The notes under the pieces are model-generated. The model was not told where the DNA came from. It made no database searches and saw only the letters and a program-made list of their open reading frames with translations. The position numbers were made by a program, and so were the translations under genes. Below, in pieces: positions 8,307 through 17,052 of a stretch of 64,000 bases of DNA (position 1 is its first letter; every line of letters starts with the position of its first letter). Source of the DNA: JBAZOO01 sp041648735 (lineage in GTDB: Bacteria > Verrucomicrobiota > Lentisphaeria > Oligosphaerales > CAITYL01); NCBI GenBank assembly GCA_041648735.1, contig JBAZOO010000002.1, positions 108,374-172,373 of the forward strand, given 5' to 3'.

Positions 8307-11300
8307 ATGGACTACGCCCTTGCCAGCCAGCCCCAGCTTGACCTTGCCCTCCATGACGGCACGGGGTTCTACCAGTCCGGGCGCAGCCTGTTCACGGAAA
8401 GCTACCTCCGCCGGCAGTTGCTGAAATCGCCGGACCTGCTGCCGTCCCCGGAGGTGGCAAGGCCGGTCTACGAGCGGCTCCGGGCGCTTTGGGACAAGAA
8501 TGCGGTCGCTTTGAAAAGGCGTAGCGAGGCGTTCACCCGTTCCCAGTTCCTGGACGTGGTCTTGCCGGAATTCGGCTGGTCTTTCATTCCCGAAGCGACC
8601 TTGCCCGCCACGGCCGCCACGCTGCGCAAGCGCCCCGACTACTGCCTTTTCACCAGCGGCGCGGCGCAACAAAACGCGGCCGCCAGCGACAGCGCCGAGG
8701 GGGTGTTCCGCTTCGCCGCCACCGTGCTGGAAGCCAAGAAGGCGGGGCATCCCCTCGACCAGGTGTCCACCACGGAAACGCCCGGCTGGTTCCCCAGCCA
8801 GCAGGCCATGCACTATCTCCAAAACGCCAAGGACGCCCAAGGGCGGCGCTTCTTCAACTGGGTCATCCTCACCAACGCCGAACAATGGCGGCTCTATGGC
8901 GAGCACACCGCCGTGGGCGACAGCTTCTCCTTCCACCTGGTCAAGAACGGCTTCTTCTGCGACTTCGAGAGCTTCCGCGTTTTCATGGCCCTGTTCCGGG
9001 CGCAGGCCTTCGAACAGGACGCTGCCGGCCGCTGCCTGCTCGACCGCCTGCGGGAGGATGCGCTGCTCCACCAGGTCGAAGTCGAAAGGAACCTGCGCGG
9101 CCGCGTGTTCGACGTGCTGGAGGAACTGGCGCTCGCCTTCTACCAAAACCCCGCCAACGGCCTGGCGGCGGCGGACTTGCCCCGCCTGTACGACGTCGCC
9201 ATGATCTTCCTCTACCGCCTGCTCTTCGTGCTCTATGCCGAAAGCCGCGACCTGCTCCCCGTCAAAACCTCCGGCGAAGGCGCCAACAAACTCTACCGCG
9301 ACAAGTTTTCCCTGACCCGCTTCGTGGACCTCCTGCGGAACCCCGCGGCCTACGACAGCGACGCCTTCGACGAACTCTACGAAGCGCTCCTCAAGCTCTT
9401 CCACCTCATCAATGGCGACCGCCCGGAGCAGAGCGCCGCCTGCAAGGTGGCCCGCTACAACGGCGGCCTGTTCAATCCCGCCAGCCATCCGGAGATCGAG
9501 TCCTGGCGCGTTGGCGACAAGGCCCTCGCCAACGTCCTCCGCCAACTCATCTTCGCCCAGCCCCCGGCCCGCGAGGGCAGCCGGCAGCCCCGGATTTCCA
9601 CGGACGAAACCATTGACTACGCCACCATGGAAGTCCGCCAGTTGGGCGACATCTACGAGGGGCTCCTCGGCGGCAGGCTTGTCCCGGACAAAGGCCGTCT
9701 CACGCTCAAGGACGAAAACGGCAAGAACCACCGGGCCGGCGTCTTCTACACCCCCGACTGGGTCGTGGAATGGCTCATCCGCGAGGCCCTCCAGCCGCTG
9801 CTGGACCGGATCGAGGCCTCCCCCGAAGTCGCCGCCGCCCGCGCCGCCAAAGCCACCGAAAAACGGGAAACCAACGCCTTTGCAATGGCCGTGCTGAAGC
9901 TGAACCTGGTTGACCCTGCCATGGGCAGCGGCCATTTCCTCGTCCGCGCCGTGGAATGGCTGGCGAAGGCGATCTTCGACCATCCCACCACCCGGCGGAT
10001 GACGGAAAAGGTCGTCAGCCGGGGCGACCGCCAGCGCTCCAAGGCGGAAATCCTCCGCGCCGGACGCATCCCCGTCACCGGCGGCAACTCGCAGGAAGAG
10101 GCGGAGATCGCCTACTGGCGGCGGCGCGTCGTCGAAGCCTGCATCTACGGCGTGGACATCAACCCGCTCGCCGTCGAACTCGCCAAGCTCGCCCTCTGGC
10201 TCACCTGCATTGCCGCCGACGAACCACTCAGCTTCCTCGACCACCATCTGCGGCAGGGCAACTCCCTCCTCTTCGCCCGCCCCGGCGAACTCCGCAACCT
10301 GCCCACTTCCACCGGCGCCTCCGCCCTCGAACTCGGTGACCAACTCACCTCCACCCTCCGCGACGTCATCGCCGTGACCGTGGACATCGAGGCCACCGCC
10401 AGCACCGAAATGGAACTGGTCAAGAACAAGGAAAAGCGCTGGCGTGAGGTCACCGCCAAAGTCGCACCCTTCCTCGAAACCGCCCATGACTGGGTCGCTG
10501 CCACCCTCGGCCTGCCGCTGGACGAGTTCGACTACCGCAACCTCGCCCTGCTCCGCCACGCCCCGGATCAACTCGCGGCTGATGACTTGGAAAAGGCCCG
10601 GGAACTCCAACAAAAATTGCTTCCGGAACGGACAAAACTCGTGGCGGAAACCACGCCGTTCCACTGGGAACTCGCCTTCCCCGATGTCTTTTTCCATCCC
10701 GATGGCACGCCGCTTCCGGAAGCGGACGCGGGCTTCGATGCCGTCCTGGGCAATCCCCCCTACGTTTCCACCCACACCAGCGCCGGCGACGCCGCCCGCC
10801 GCGCCCTCCAGCACCGCTTCGGCTACCTCGACGACCTCTACGTCCACTTCACCGACCTTGGCTTCCGTCTGCTCCGCCCCGGCGGCACTTTCGGCTTCAT
10901 CGTCGCCGACACCTTCTTCACCCTCGCCAGCAAGCAGCGGCTGCGCGACCTGCTCCAAGCCAACACCTTGCTCCGCCTCGGCCAATGCGACCCGTTCGAG
11001 GCCACGGTGGACGCGGCGCTCCTCGTCGCCCGCAAAGCCGCCCCGCCGCCGGAACACCAGCTCCTCTTCGTCCAGGCCCGGCCCCGCCGGCTGCCGGACG
11101 GCGGCATGAGCCGCCCGGACGAGGCGTTGCCGCTCCTGCCGCCCGTGGAAAAACTCGAACTTGCGGAATCCGCCGACGGCACCCGCCACGGCGAGTTCCA
11201 GTCCCTGCGCCTGCACCAGGTCCCGGCGGCGCTTTTCGCCACGGCGCACAAAGGCGTCTTCTTCGAGCCGCGCCCCGCCACGCTCGAACTGTTCCGCCGC

Positions 11301-12728
11301 TTCAACGGCCCGGTGAAGCGGCTCGTCGCGGAATGGTGGCCGCGCATCGAGACCTCCGCCAAGTTCGCCGCCAGCCGTGCCGCCATCGCCGCCTATCACC
11401 AGACCCTCCAGCCCGGCGACGTCACCCTCGTCGGCCTCATCGCCGAAGGCGGGCAAGGCATGCGCACCGCCAACAACGCCCGCTTCCTCGGCTACCTCGA
11501 CGGCACGCCCCAGGCCGCTGAACTCCACGCCAAACGCGCGGCATGGACGGAGCGCTGGCTGAAAAACGGAGCCATCGCCCCGCGCTTCCGGGAGCTGCTG
11601 GAAAAGGCCGGCGGCAATCCCGCCAAGCCGCTGGCGGACGCCGCCGCCTGGGAGGCCGCCGTCGAGCCGTTGCGCGAAGAGTTCACCGCCCTTGACCTCG
11701 GCTTCGGCAAGACCGACCTCTACCGCGTCGTCCCCCCGGAACTGGTCGCCACGGCGGAGGATTTCCAGTTCACTTGGGACGCCCGCCGGGAGGAGCTGTT
11801 CGCCGCGTGGAAGACGGAACCCAAGCTGGCCGGATTCTGGAACGAACAGACGCTCTCCGGCACCGGCAAGCCGCCGGGCGAACTCCGCAAGGCGCGGAAA
11901 ATCGCCGCCGCCGATTTCTGCGCGCTCTGCCCGGGGCTCCAGAACTGGCTGGCCGAAAACAAGCTGCCCGCGGGCCTGCTGGGCTTGCGTTCCGGCGAAA
12001 CCTACGCCGATCCCGATGACGCCCCGCGCACCGCCGTCATCTACAATGGCTTTTGTGGCCGGCGTCGCTTCGCCCCGTTCCGCAAAGGCGATCCCGAAGG
12101 CAACCGCTGGCTCGACAATGAGCCGCTATACATTGACTGGCTGCGGCCGAACGTGGATTTTCTCTCATCATCGCCGCTTGCCCGCTGGCAGGGACACAAG
12201 ATGTTTTTTACGGAAGGGCTTACCTACAACATTCATGGGCGCGGAGTCTCTCTCAAAGCAAAATACCAGCCCGCCTGCGTGTTTGATGCCAGCGCGTCCC
12301 GCCTTTCCTCCGCCTGCCCGCTGATTTCCGCCCAATATCTGCTGGCCATGTTCAACAGTTTTATCGTCTCCCACTACATCAAGAAATTCCAAAACAACAC
12401 CTGGTACGAGATTAACGACTTGCGCCAACTCCCAATCGTAGTTCCGACTGTAACCGCCGGCAAACGGATCAGGAAGTTGGTGGACACGGCGGTTTCACTC
12501 AAGCGCCTCCAGTTCGCCAACCAGGAGCCGGGCAATGAGCTGGCGGTGGCTGTCCGCAGGCTTTCCTCTGAGCTGCTTGCCGGCGCGCCGGCCTATCTGT
12601 GGCCCGGGGCGCAGATGCAGTTGCTGGCGACAACGGACGATTGCCTGGCGGTGGTCGAGCTGGCCGTCAACTGGGAGGCCGAGAAACTCTACGGCGTCGA
12701 AGGCCTCGGCCCGTTCGCCGAGTTTTGA
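8307..12728 (+). CDS. Type IIG restriction-modification enzyme (nuclease plus N6-adenine methyltransferase)
   Basis: A single chain predicted to cut and methylate DNA. It has 1,473 residues. The N-terminal domain has PD-(D/E)XK residues PD at 110-111 and EAK at 142-144. The central gamma-class methyltransferase has motif I DPAMGSGHF near residue 535, the YGVDINPLAVELAKLALWL motif, and catalytic motif IV GNPPYV near residue 814. The remaining 600 residues hold the rest of the methyltransferase and a target-recognition region with an Eco57I-like DLYRVVPPEL... and NTWYEINDLRQLPI end. Start at 8307 is chosen because a TTG start 25 codons upstream would lie inside the likely promoter. It stands alone, with no separate R, M or S subunit and no BREX partners. 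The length and domain order exclude a classic type I HsdM. Confidence 0.88.
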   Translation: MDYALASQPQLDLALHDGTGFYQSGRSLFTESYLRRQLLKSPDLLPSPEVARPVYERLRALWDKNAVALKRRSEAFTRSQFLDVVLPEFGWSFIPEATLPATAATLRKRPDYCLFTSGAAQQNAAASDSAEGVFRFAATVLEAKKAGHPLDQVSTTETPGWFPSQQAMHYLQNAKDAQGRRFFNWVILTNAEQWRLYGEHTAVGDSFSFHLVKNGFFCDFESFRVFMALFRAQAFEQDAAGRCLLDRLREDALLHQVEVERNLRGRVFDVLEELALAFYQNPANGLAAADLPRLYDVAMIFLYRLLFVLYAESRDLLPVKTSGEGANKLYRDKFSLTRFVDLLRNPAAYDSDAFDELYEALLKLFHLINGDRPEQSAACKVARYNGGLFNPASHPEIESWRVGDKALANVLRQLIFAQPPAREGSRQPRISTDETIDYATMEVRQLGDIYEGLLGGRLVPDKGRLTLKDENGKNHRAGVFYTPDWVVEWLIREALQPLLDRIEASPEVAAARAAKATEKRETNAFAMAVLKLNLVDPAMGSGHFLVRAVEWLAKAIFDHPTTRRMTEKVVSRGDRQRSKAEILRAGRIPVTGGNSQEEAEIAYWRRRVVEACIYGVDINPLAVELAKLALWLTCIAADEPLSFLDHHLRQGNSLLFARPGELRNLPTSTGASALELGDQLTSTLRDVIAVTVDIEATASTEMELVKNKEKRWREVTAKVAPFLETAHDWVAATLGLPLDEFDYRNLALLRHAPDQLAADDLEKARELQQKLLPERTKLVAETTPFHWELAFPDVFFHPDGTPLPEADAGFDAVLGNPPYVSTHTSAGDAARRALQHRFGYLDDLYVHFTDLGFRLLRPGGTFGFIVADTFFTLASKQRLRDLLQANTLLRLGQCDPFEATVDAALLVARKAAPPPEHQLLFVQARPRRLPDGGMSRPDEALPLLPPVEKLELAESADGTRHGEFQSLRLHQVPAALFATAHKGVFFEPRPATLELFRRFNGPVKRLVAEWWPRIETSAKFAASRAAIAAYHQTLQPGDVTLVGLIAEGGQGMRTANNARFLGYLDGTPQAAELHAKRAAWTERWLKNGAIAPRFRELLEKAGGNPAKPLADAAAWEAAVEPLREEFTALDLGFGKTDLYRVVPPELVATAEDFQFTWDARREELFAAWKTEPKLAGFWNEQTLSGTGKPPGELRKARKIAAADFCALCPGLQNWLAENKLPAGLLGLRSGETYADPDDAPRTAVIYNGFCGRRRFAPFRKGDPEGNRWLDNEPLYIDWLRPNVDFLSSSPLARWQGHKMFFTEGLTYNIHGRGVSLKAKYQPACVFDASASRLSSACPLISAQYLLAMFNSFIVSHYIKKFQNNTWYEINDLRQLPIVVPTVTAGKRIRKLVDTAVSLKRLQFANQEPGNELAVAVRRLSSELLAGAPAYLWPGAQMQLLATTDDCLAVVELAVNWEAEKLYGVEGLGPFAEF

Positions 12729-12771
12729 GCCAATGAACGCCATTGCGTCAGTTTCCAGAATTTCCGGTCCC

Positions 12772-12793
12772 AGGAAGTGGAAAACCGCTTCCT
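12772..12793. terminator. Stem-loop between convergent genes
   Basis: AGGAAGTGG-AAAA-CCGCTTCCT forms a 9-base stem (one wobble) with an AAAA loop in the gap between the type IIG gene and gcvPB, which converge here. It lacks a T tract, so it may be only a partial terminator or an RNA-stability element. Confidence 0.3.
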
Positions 12794-12820
12794 GAGCCGG
12801 CTGCCGGCGCGGGGCGGGGG

Positions 12821-14272
12821 TCAGCGGGCGGCCAGGTCGAGTTCGCGGGCGGCCCGGGTCTCGTCCAGGCGCGTGATCGGGCGGGTGGCCGGCGCGGCGT
12901 GGAGCGCCGCCGGGTTCGCCTTCGCCTCCCGCGCCAGGTCGAGCATGGCCGCGATGAAGGCGTCGAGCGTCTCCTTGCCTTCGGTCTCGGTCGGCTCGAC
13001 CATCAGCGCCTCATGGACGATCAGCGGGAAGTAGATGGTGGGCGGATGGAAGCCGCGGTCGAGCAGCCCCTTGGCGATGTCGAGGGCGCTGACGCCGCAC
13101 CGTTCCTTGAGCGTCTCGGCGGAGAGCACGCATTCGTGCATGCAGGCCCGCTGGTAGGGCAGGTCGTAGGCGTCCTGGAGCTTGACCCGCAGGTAGTTGG
13201 CGTTGAGCACCGCCGCGTCGGCGACGCGGCGCATCCCCTCGCGCCCGAGGCTGAGCATGTAGGCGTAGGCACGCAGGATGACGCCGAAATTGCCGTAGAA
13301 CGGCGAGAGGTAGCCGATGCTCTCCGGCAGGTGGTATTCCAGGTGGTAGCTGCCGTCGGCGCGCTTCAGCACCCGCGAGGCTGGCAGGAACGGCACCAGC
13401 CGTTTGGCGACGCCGACCGGGCCGCTGCCCGGGCCGCCGCCGCCGTGCGGCGTGGCGAAGGTCTTGTGCAGGTTGATGTGCATCACGTCGAACCCGAGGT
13501 CGCCGGGGCGGACGCGGCCGAGGATGGCGTTGAGGTTGGCGCCGTCGCCATACATCAGGCCGCCGGCCTCATGCACCAGCCGGCAGATCTCGCGGACGTT
13601 CGGGTCGTAGAGCCCCAGGGTGTTCGGGCAGGTCAGCATCAGCCCGGCGGTGTCCGGGCCGAGCGCGGCCCGGAGCGCGGCGAGGTCAACATTGCCGTCC
13701 GCGGCGGTGGGGATGGTCTGGCACTCGAAGCCGGCCATGGCGGCGCTGGCGGGGTTGGTGCCGTGGGCGGAGTCGGGGATGAGCATGACCTTGCGCCCCG
13801 GGTCGCCCTGCCTCTTGTGGTAGGCGGCGATCATCATCACTCCGGCCAGTTCGCCGTGGGCGCCGGCCATGGGCTGCATGGTGAAGGCGGCGAAGCCGAG
13901 CAGTTCATTGAGGAACTGTTCAGCCGCGAAGAGCACGGCCAGGGCCCCCTGGGTCAGGGCGCCGCCGCGGCGGAGCTGGGGCAGCAGCGGATGGAGCTGG
14001 GCGAAGCCCGGCAGGGCGGCGATGCGCTCGTTCATCTTCGGGTTGTACTTCATGGTGCATGAGCCGAGCGGATAGAAGCAGGAATCGACGCTCAGGTTGC
14101 GCTGGCTCAGCGCCATGAAATGGCGCACCGCGTCCAGCTCCGTGACCTCCGGCAGTTCCGCCGGCGTGGTCCGGCGCAACCCCGCGGGCAGGGCGTCCCG
14201 GGGCGGCACATCCAGCGCCGGCAGCGTCACCCCCCGCCGTCCCGCCACGCTCTTTTCAAAAATCAACTTCAT
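12821..14272 (-). CDS. gcvPB: Glycine dehydrogenase (decarboxylating) subunit 2
   Basis: PLP-containing half of the two-subunit P protein of the glycine cleavage system; it decarboxylates glycine and passes the aminomethyl group to lipoyl-GcvH. The 483 residues include the PLP lysine in INLHKTFATPHGGGGPG (K about 268), the NLSVDSCFYPLGSCTMKYNP motif and C-terminal PTETEGKETLDAF. ATG at 14272 is chosen because an AAAGG site precedes it. Its partners gcvPA, gcvH and gcvT lie on the same strand but 25 kb away at 39392-42371; the accessory island has separated them. Expression from the original operon promoter is therefore doubtful. Confidence 0.96.
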   Translation of the reverse strand: MKLIFEKSVAGRRGVTLPALDVPPRDALPAGLRRTTPAELPEVTELDAVRHFMALSQRNLSVDSCFYPLGSCTMKYNPKMNERIAALPGFAQLHPLLPQLRRGGALTQGALAVLFAAEQFLNELLGFAAFTMQPMAGAHGELAGVMMIAAYHKRQGDPGRKVMLIPDSAHGTNPASAAMAGFECQTIPTAADGNVDLAALRAALGPDTAGLMLTCPNTLGLYDPNVREICRLVHEAGGLMYGDGANLNAILGRVRPGDLGFDVMHINLHKTFATPHGGGGPGSGPVGVAKRLVPFLPASRVLKRADGSYHLEYHLPESIGYLSPFYGNFGVILRAYAYMLSLGREGMRRVADAAVLNANYLRVKLQDAYDLPYQRACMHECVLSAETLKERCGVSALDIAKGLLDRGFHPPTIYFPLIVHEALMVEPTETEGKETLDAFIAAMLDLAREAKANPAALHAAPATRPITRLDETRAARELDLAAR

Positions 14273-14284
14273 GACAAAACCTTT

Positions 14285-14421
14285 CAACCGCTGACTGGCG
14301 CCAACTTTTCACTCAAGGAAGATAGCCCGACCTTTTTCAACCGCTGACTGGCGCCAACTTTTCGCTAAGGAAGATAGCCCGACTTTTTTCAACCGCTGAC
14401 TGGCGCCAACTTTTCGCTAAC
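14285..14421. repeat. 52/53-bp tandem repeat upstream of gcvPB
   Basis: Two full units (14285-14337 and 14338-14389) and a partial third (14390-14421), each beginning CAACCGCTGACTGGCGCCAA and ending GATAGCCCGACCTTTTT. One copy also abuts the right end of the island at 38875. The repeats fill the space between gcvPB and the island and hold no gene. Confidence 0.9.
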
Positions 14422-14482
14422 GGGGGAGAGAGTTGACGAAACGTTTCCATTCAAGCTGGTTTGCGTGACCGAAGTTGATCAG
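14373..14482. repeat. Left 110-bp direct repeat flanking the island
   Basis: Matches 38875-38984 at about 106 of 110 positions, same orientation. It begins GATAGCCCGAC and ends TTGATCAG. It contains the last 21 codons and stop of a minus-strand GxxExxY gene whose intact copy lies at the other end of the island. The island terminus (TATAGTGAACCCC) starts at the very next base. The length far exceeds an IS3-family target duplication, so it probably pre-existed or arose by recombination. Confidence 0.92.
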
Positions 14483-14558
14483 TATAGTGAACCCCGGTTC
14501 CCGGACAATGCGTTAAGGTAGATTTTCAGGGGGGCAGGACAGGCGGACAGGAGTCAAA

Positions 14559-14789
14559 ATGAGTGGCATCCGGAGACGGTTTGAGCCGGCGTTCAAGGCG
14601 CGGGTGGCGCTGGCTGCGGCCAAGGAGCTTAAGACGGTGGCCGAGCTGGCTGGGGAGTTTGTGCTTCAGCCCAGCCAGATTCAGGCGTGGAAGCGGCAAT
14701 TGCTGGAGGGTGCCGTCGGCGTGTTTCAAGACGGGCACGTCCGCGGCCACGCCGCGGGGCGTGTGGAAATGGAACGCGATGCGCTGTAA
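14559..14789 (+). pseudogene. IS3-family transposase OrfA, truncated
   Basis: The first 53 or so residues are a normal OrfA helix-turn-helix (RRRFEPAFKARVALAAAK, then TVAELAGEF and QIQAWKRQLLEGAV). The remaining residues are unlike any OrfA, because an internal deletion joins this gene to the end of orfB. ATG with a GGACAGGAG binding site. The same first 53 codons recur inverted at 38641-38794. Confidence 0.85.
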
Positions 14790-14822
14790 TCGGAAGATCG
14801 GCCGCCATGGTTGGCGAACCGA

Positions 14823-15115
14823 ACCACACCGATCAGGGATCCCAGTTCACCAGCGAGGCATTCACCAGCCGGCCACTGGGAGCCGGTGTGCAAGTCAGCA
14901 TGGATGGGCGGGGGCGGGCCTACGACAACATCATCGGCGAACGGTTTTGGCGCAACGTGAAGCATGAACACCTTTATCTCCACGCGGCCGGAACGGGCCG
15001 GGAGTTGCACCAGGGAATCCATGACTACATGGAGTTCTACAATCACCGGCGGGTGCATGAGTCGTTGGATTATGCCACGCCAGACGAGGTATACCAGAAA
15101 GAAATCGTTGCGTAA
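14823..15115 (+). pseudogene. IS3-family transposase OrfB, C-terminal remnant
   Basis: Encodes the last third of a DDE integrase core: HTDQGSQFTSEAF (second Asp), NIIGERFWRNVKHEHLY (catalytic Glu) and the terminal FYNHRRVHESLDYATP motif. The N-terminal HTH and first catalytic Asp are deleted, so it cannot be active. Confidence 0.9.
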
Positions 15116-15338
15116 AACACGGTTCCGCCCCGCGCTCCGTTCAGCCCTTGGCCCTGCGGGCCACCCCTTCGGGGACGGGCTTCACTCCGCACGGGGCGGG
15201 GTTCCTCTGGCTTCCCTTGGCCTGGGGTTCCCACCTGACATCAAGGGAAAGGCAAAAGCCCTTCGGGAATCTATCTTAATTTCTTCGTCAAGTTGTACTT
15301 GACAAGGGGTTCACTTCAGTAGAAAGGAGCCATGTACG

Positions 15339-16091
15339 ATGACAGCCTTTGATCCAACCAAGTTCACTGCACCGACTGCGAAGCCATTGCCGGTGATTTT
15401 CCTTCTCGACGTCAGCGGCAGCATGCACGGGGCAAAAATTCAAAACCTCAATGACGCCGTCAAGGACATGCTGGACACTTTCCGGGACACGGAAAACGGC
15501 GAGACTGAAATCCATGTCGCGATCATCACCTTTGGTGCAGAGGTGAAACTGCATCAGGCATTGACCAGTGCCAGCAACATTGCCTGGCATGACTTGTCTG
15601 CATCGGGCGGCACGCCCCTCGGCACCGCGTTCAAGATGACGAAAGCGATGATTGAGGACAAGAATGTTGTCCCCTCCCGGGCCTACCGCCCAACGGTGGT
15701 TCTGGTGTCGGACGGGCAGCCGACAGACGACTGGAAACAGCCACTGACTGAATTCGTCACGGGCGGTCGCTCATCCAAATGCGACCGCATGGGAATGGCC
15801 ATCGGAGCAGACGCGGACGAAGGCGTCCTCGGCCAGTTCGTCAAAGGCACTCAAAATCCACTCTTCTACGCTGAAAACGCCAAACAGTTGCGGGACTTCT
15901 TCAACTTCGTCACGATGTCCGTCACGATTCGGACGCTATCGCAGAATCCCAATGTGGTACCAGAGCCAGCATCGATGGAAGTCAAGCCTGCCACGATTGA
16001 GGCGCGGACGGAGAGACCCGAGAAGCCATCAGCGCCCAAACAAGCCGACGATGCTGCCTCAGGCGAAACATCTGATGAAGGATACTGGTGA
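15339..16091 (+). CDS. TerY-like VWA-domain protein A (first gene of the defence operon)
   Basis: A 250-residue cytosolic von Willebrand factor A protein. The metal-ion site is complete: DVSGSM near residues 24-29, then the Thr in GGTPLG and the Asp in LVSDGQPTDDW. The last two features are typical of TerY. After the VWA domain a Pro/Glu/Lys-rich linker leads to a C-terminal DEGYW, shared with the next gene. AAGGAG precedes the ATG at 15339 by 9 bases. In TerY-P systems such VWA proteins work with a PP2C phosphatase and a kinase, which are both encoded downstream. The role as a metal-dependent scaffold is inferred. Confidence 0.88.
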   Translation: MTAFDPTKFTAPTAKPLPVIFLLDVSGSMHGAKIQNLNDAVKDMLDTFRDTENGETEIHVAIITFGAEVKLHQALTSASNIAWHDLSASGGTPLGTAFKMTKAMIEDKNVVPSRAYRPTVVLVSDGQPTDDWKQPLTEFVTGGRSSKCDRMGMAIGADADEGVLGQFVKGTQNPLFYAENAKQLRDFFNFVTMSVTIRTLSQNPNVVPEPASMEVKPATIEARTERPEKPSAPKQADDAASGETSDEGYW

Positions 16092-16774
16092 TGTTTGACC
16101 CAAGCAAGTTCACAGTGCCGAAAGCCAAGCCGCTGCCGGTCTTCCTCCTCTTGGATGTAAGTGGGACTTCGAAGATCCAAATCCTGAATGCGGCAGTGAA
16201 AGAGATGATTGACTCCTTCGCTGCCGAGGAGAGGATGGAGACCGAGTTCCTGGTTTCGGTTATCGTCTTTGGCGACAGAGCGGTGCAACACCTCTTCCCA
16301 ACCCCCGCCTCGTCTGTCAACTGGGCGGACATGACGGCTGATGGCTCCACCGCGATGGGGGCAGCCTTTGCGTTTTTGAAAGGCATGATTGAAGACAAGG
16401 CTGTTGTGCCGTCCCGCGCCTACAGACCGACTGTGGTTCTGGTGTCGGACGGGCAGCCGACAGACGACTGGACGCGCCCTTTGGATGCTCTGATCAGTGA
16501 AGGTCGCTCGTCGAAGTGCTTCTTCATGGCCATGGGTATCGGCGACAATCCCGGAACTCAGGTTCTTGAACGCTTCATTTCCCAGACTCCCATCTTGGCC
16601 GAGGTGGGAGGTAATGCAATCCGTAACACAGTTTTCACTGCAACAGATGCGGACAGGATACATGAGTTTTTCCGTAAAGTCACAATGACGGTGACCACGC
16701 GCAGCAAGTCGCAGAATCCCAACGCAGTTCCGACATCGTCACAAGTCGATACCCAAGAGGGAGGTTATTGGTAA
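16091..16774 (+). CDS. TerY-like VWA-domain protein B with altered MIDAS
   Basis: A 227-residue paralogue of the preceding protein, sharing the FDPxKFT start, the VVPSRAYRPTVVLVSDGQP segment and the C-terminal GYW. Its metal site is altered: DVSGTS replaces DVSGSMHG with a two-residue deletion, and the GGTPLG Thr becomes DGSTAMG. Metal binding may be weakened, so the pair could form a heterodimer with one active and one structural partner. The start ATG overlaps the previous stop (TGATG). A 40-base stretch is identical to VWA A, pointing to recent duplication or gene conversion. Confidence 0.87.
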   Translation: MFDPSKFTVPKAKPLPVFLLLDVSGTSKIQILNAAVKEMIDSFAAEERMETEFLVSVIVFGDRAVQHLFPTPASSVNWADMTADGSTAMGAAFAFLKGMIEDKAVVPSRAYRPTVVLVSDGQPTDDWTRPLDALISEGRSSKCFFMAMGIGDNPGTQVLERFISQTPILAEVGGNAIRNTVFTATDADRIHEFFRKVTMTVTTRSKSQNPNAVPTSSQVDTQEGGYW

Positions 16775-17043
16775 TGCCACAGGCAGTCGGAGATCCTGAT
16801 GAACTGGAACGTTTCGCGCAGTCTCTCCAACAGTTCATTGATTCGCTCAATGACGCTGTTGGGAATCTCAACGGTGCGTTTTCTGCACTGGGCGATACTT
16901 GGCAAGATCAGAAGCGAGCCCAGTTCGAAGAGGAGTATCATGCGCTCGTCCAGCAGTTGAGGCAGTTTGACGCCAACGCGTCGGAGCAGATTCCTTACCT
17001 GACCGCGCTGGCAGCACGATTGCGCGACTACCTGCAATCATAG
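16774..17043 (+). CDS. WXG100-like small helical protein
   Basis: An 89-residue all-helical protein. Helix one (residues 8-38) leads to a turn ALGDTWQDQ with W43, followed by KRAQFEEEYHALVQQL and a third helical stretch. This matches the ESAT-6/WXG100 helix-turn-helix hairpin plan, but the glycine of WxG is replaced by Asp (WQD), as in several divergent members. WXG100 proteins are partners or substrates of FtsK-like EccC ATPases, and an FtsK-like ATPase is encoded four genes on. The ATG overlaps the previous stop (TAATG), with GGGAGG upstream. Confidence 0.65.
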   Translation: MPQAVGDPDELERFAQSLQQFIDSLNDAVGNLNGAFSALGDTWQDQKRAQFEEEYHALVQQLRQFDANASEQIPYLTALAARLRDYLQS

Positions 17044-17052
17044 GTCATAACG

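Larger units (their letters stand above)
14483..15319 (+). mobile_element. IS3-family element remnant, left copy
   Basis: Begins with the terminal motif TGAACCCC (14488) and ends in its complement GGGGTTCA (15306-15313). It carries a short orfA and the C-terminal end of orfB, joined across an internal deletion, so it is non-autonomous. 15116-15290 is non-coding and GC-rich with several short hairpins. TTGACA at 15299-15304 near the right end could act as an outward -35 for the defence operon, but no good -10 follows at the right spacing. Confidence 0.8.

Noticed and set aside
8307..12728. BREX PglX or type I HsdM
   Set aside because: An N-terminal PD-(D/E)XK motif is fused to the methyltransferase, and no BREX or type I partners are adjacent.
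14373..14482. tRNA or tyrosine-recombinase attachment site at the island edge
   Set aside because: The flanking repeat is a fragment of a protein gene, no tRNA is present, and no integrase is encoded in the island.
15332..15352. Six-codon leader peptide before the first VWA gene
   Set aside because: The ATG is 2 bases nearer the binding site than is usual and the peptide is trivial; the real gene start at 15339 has ideal spacing.
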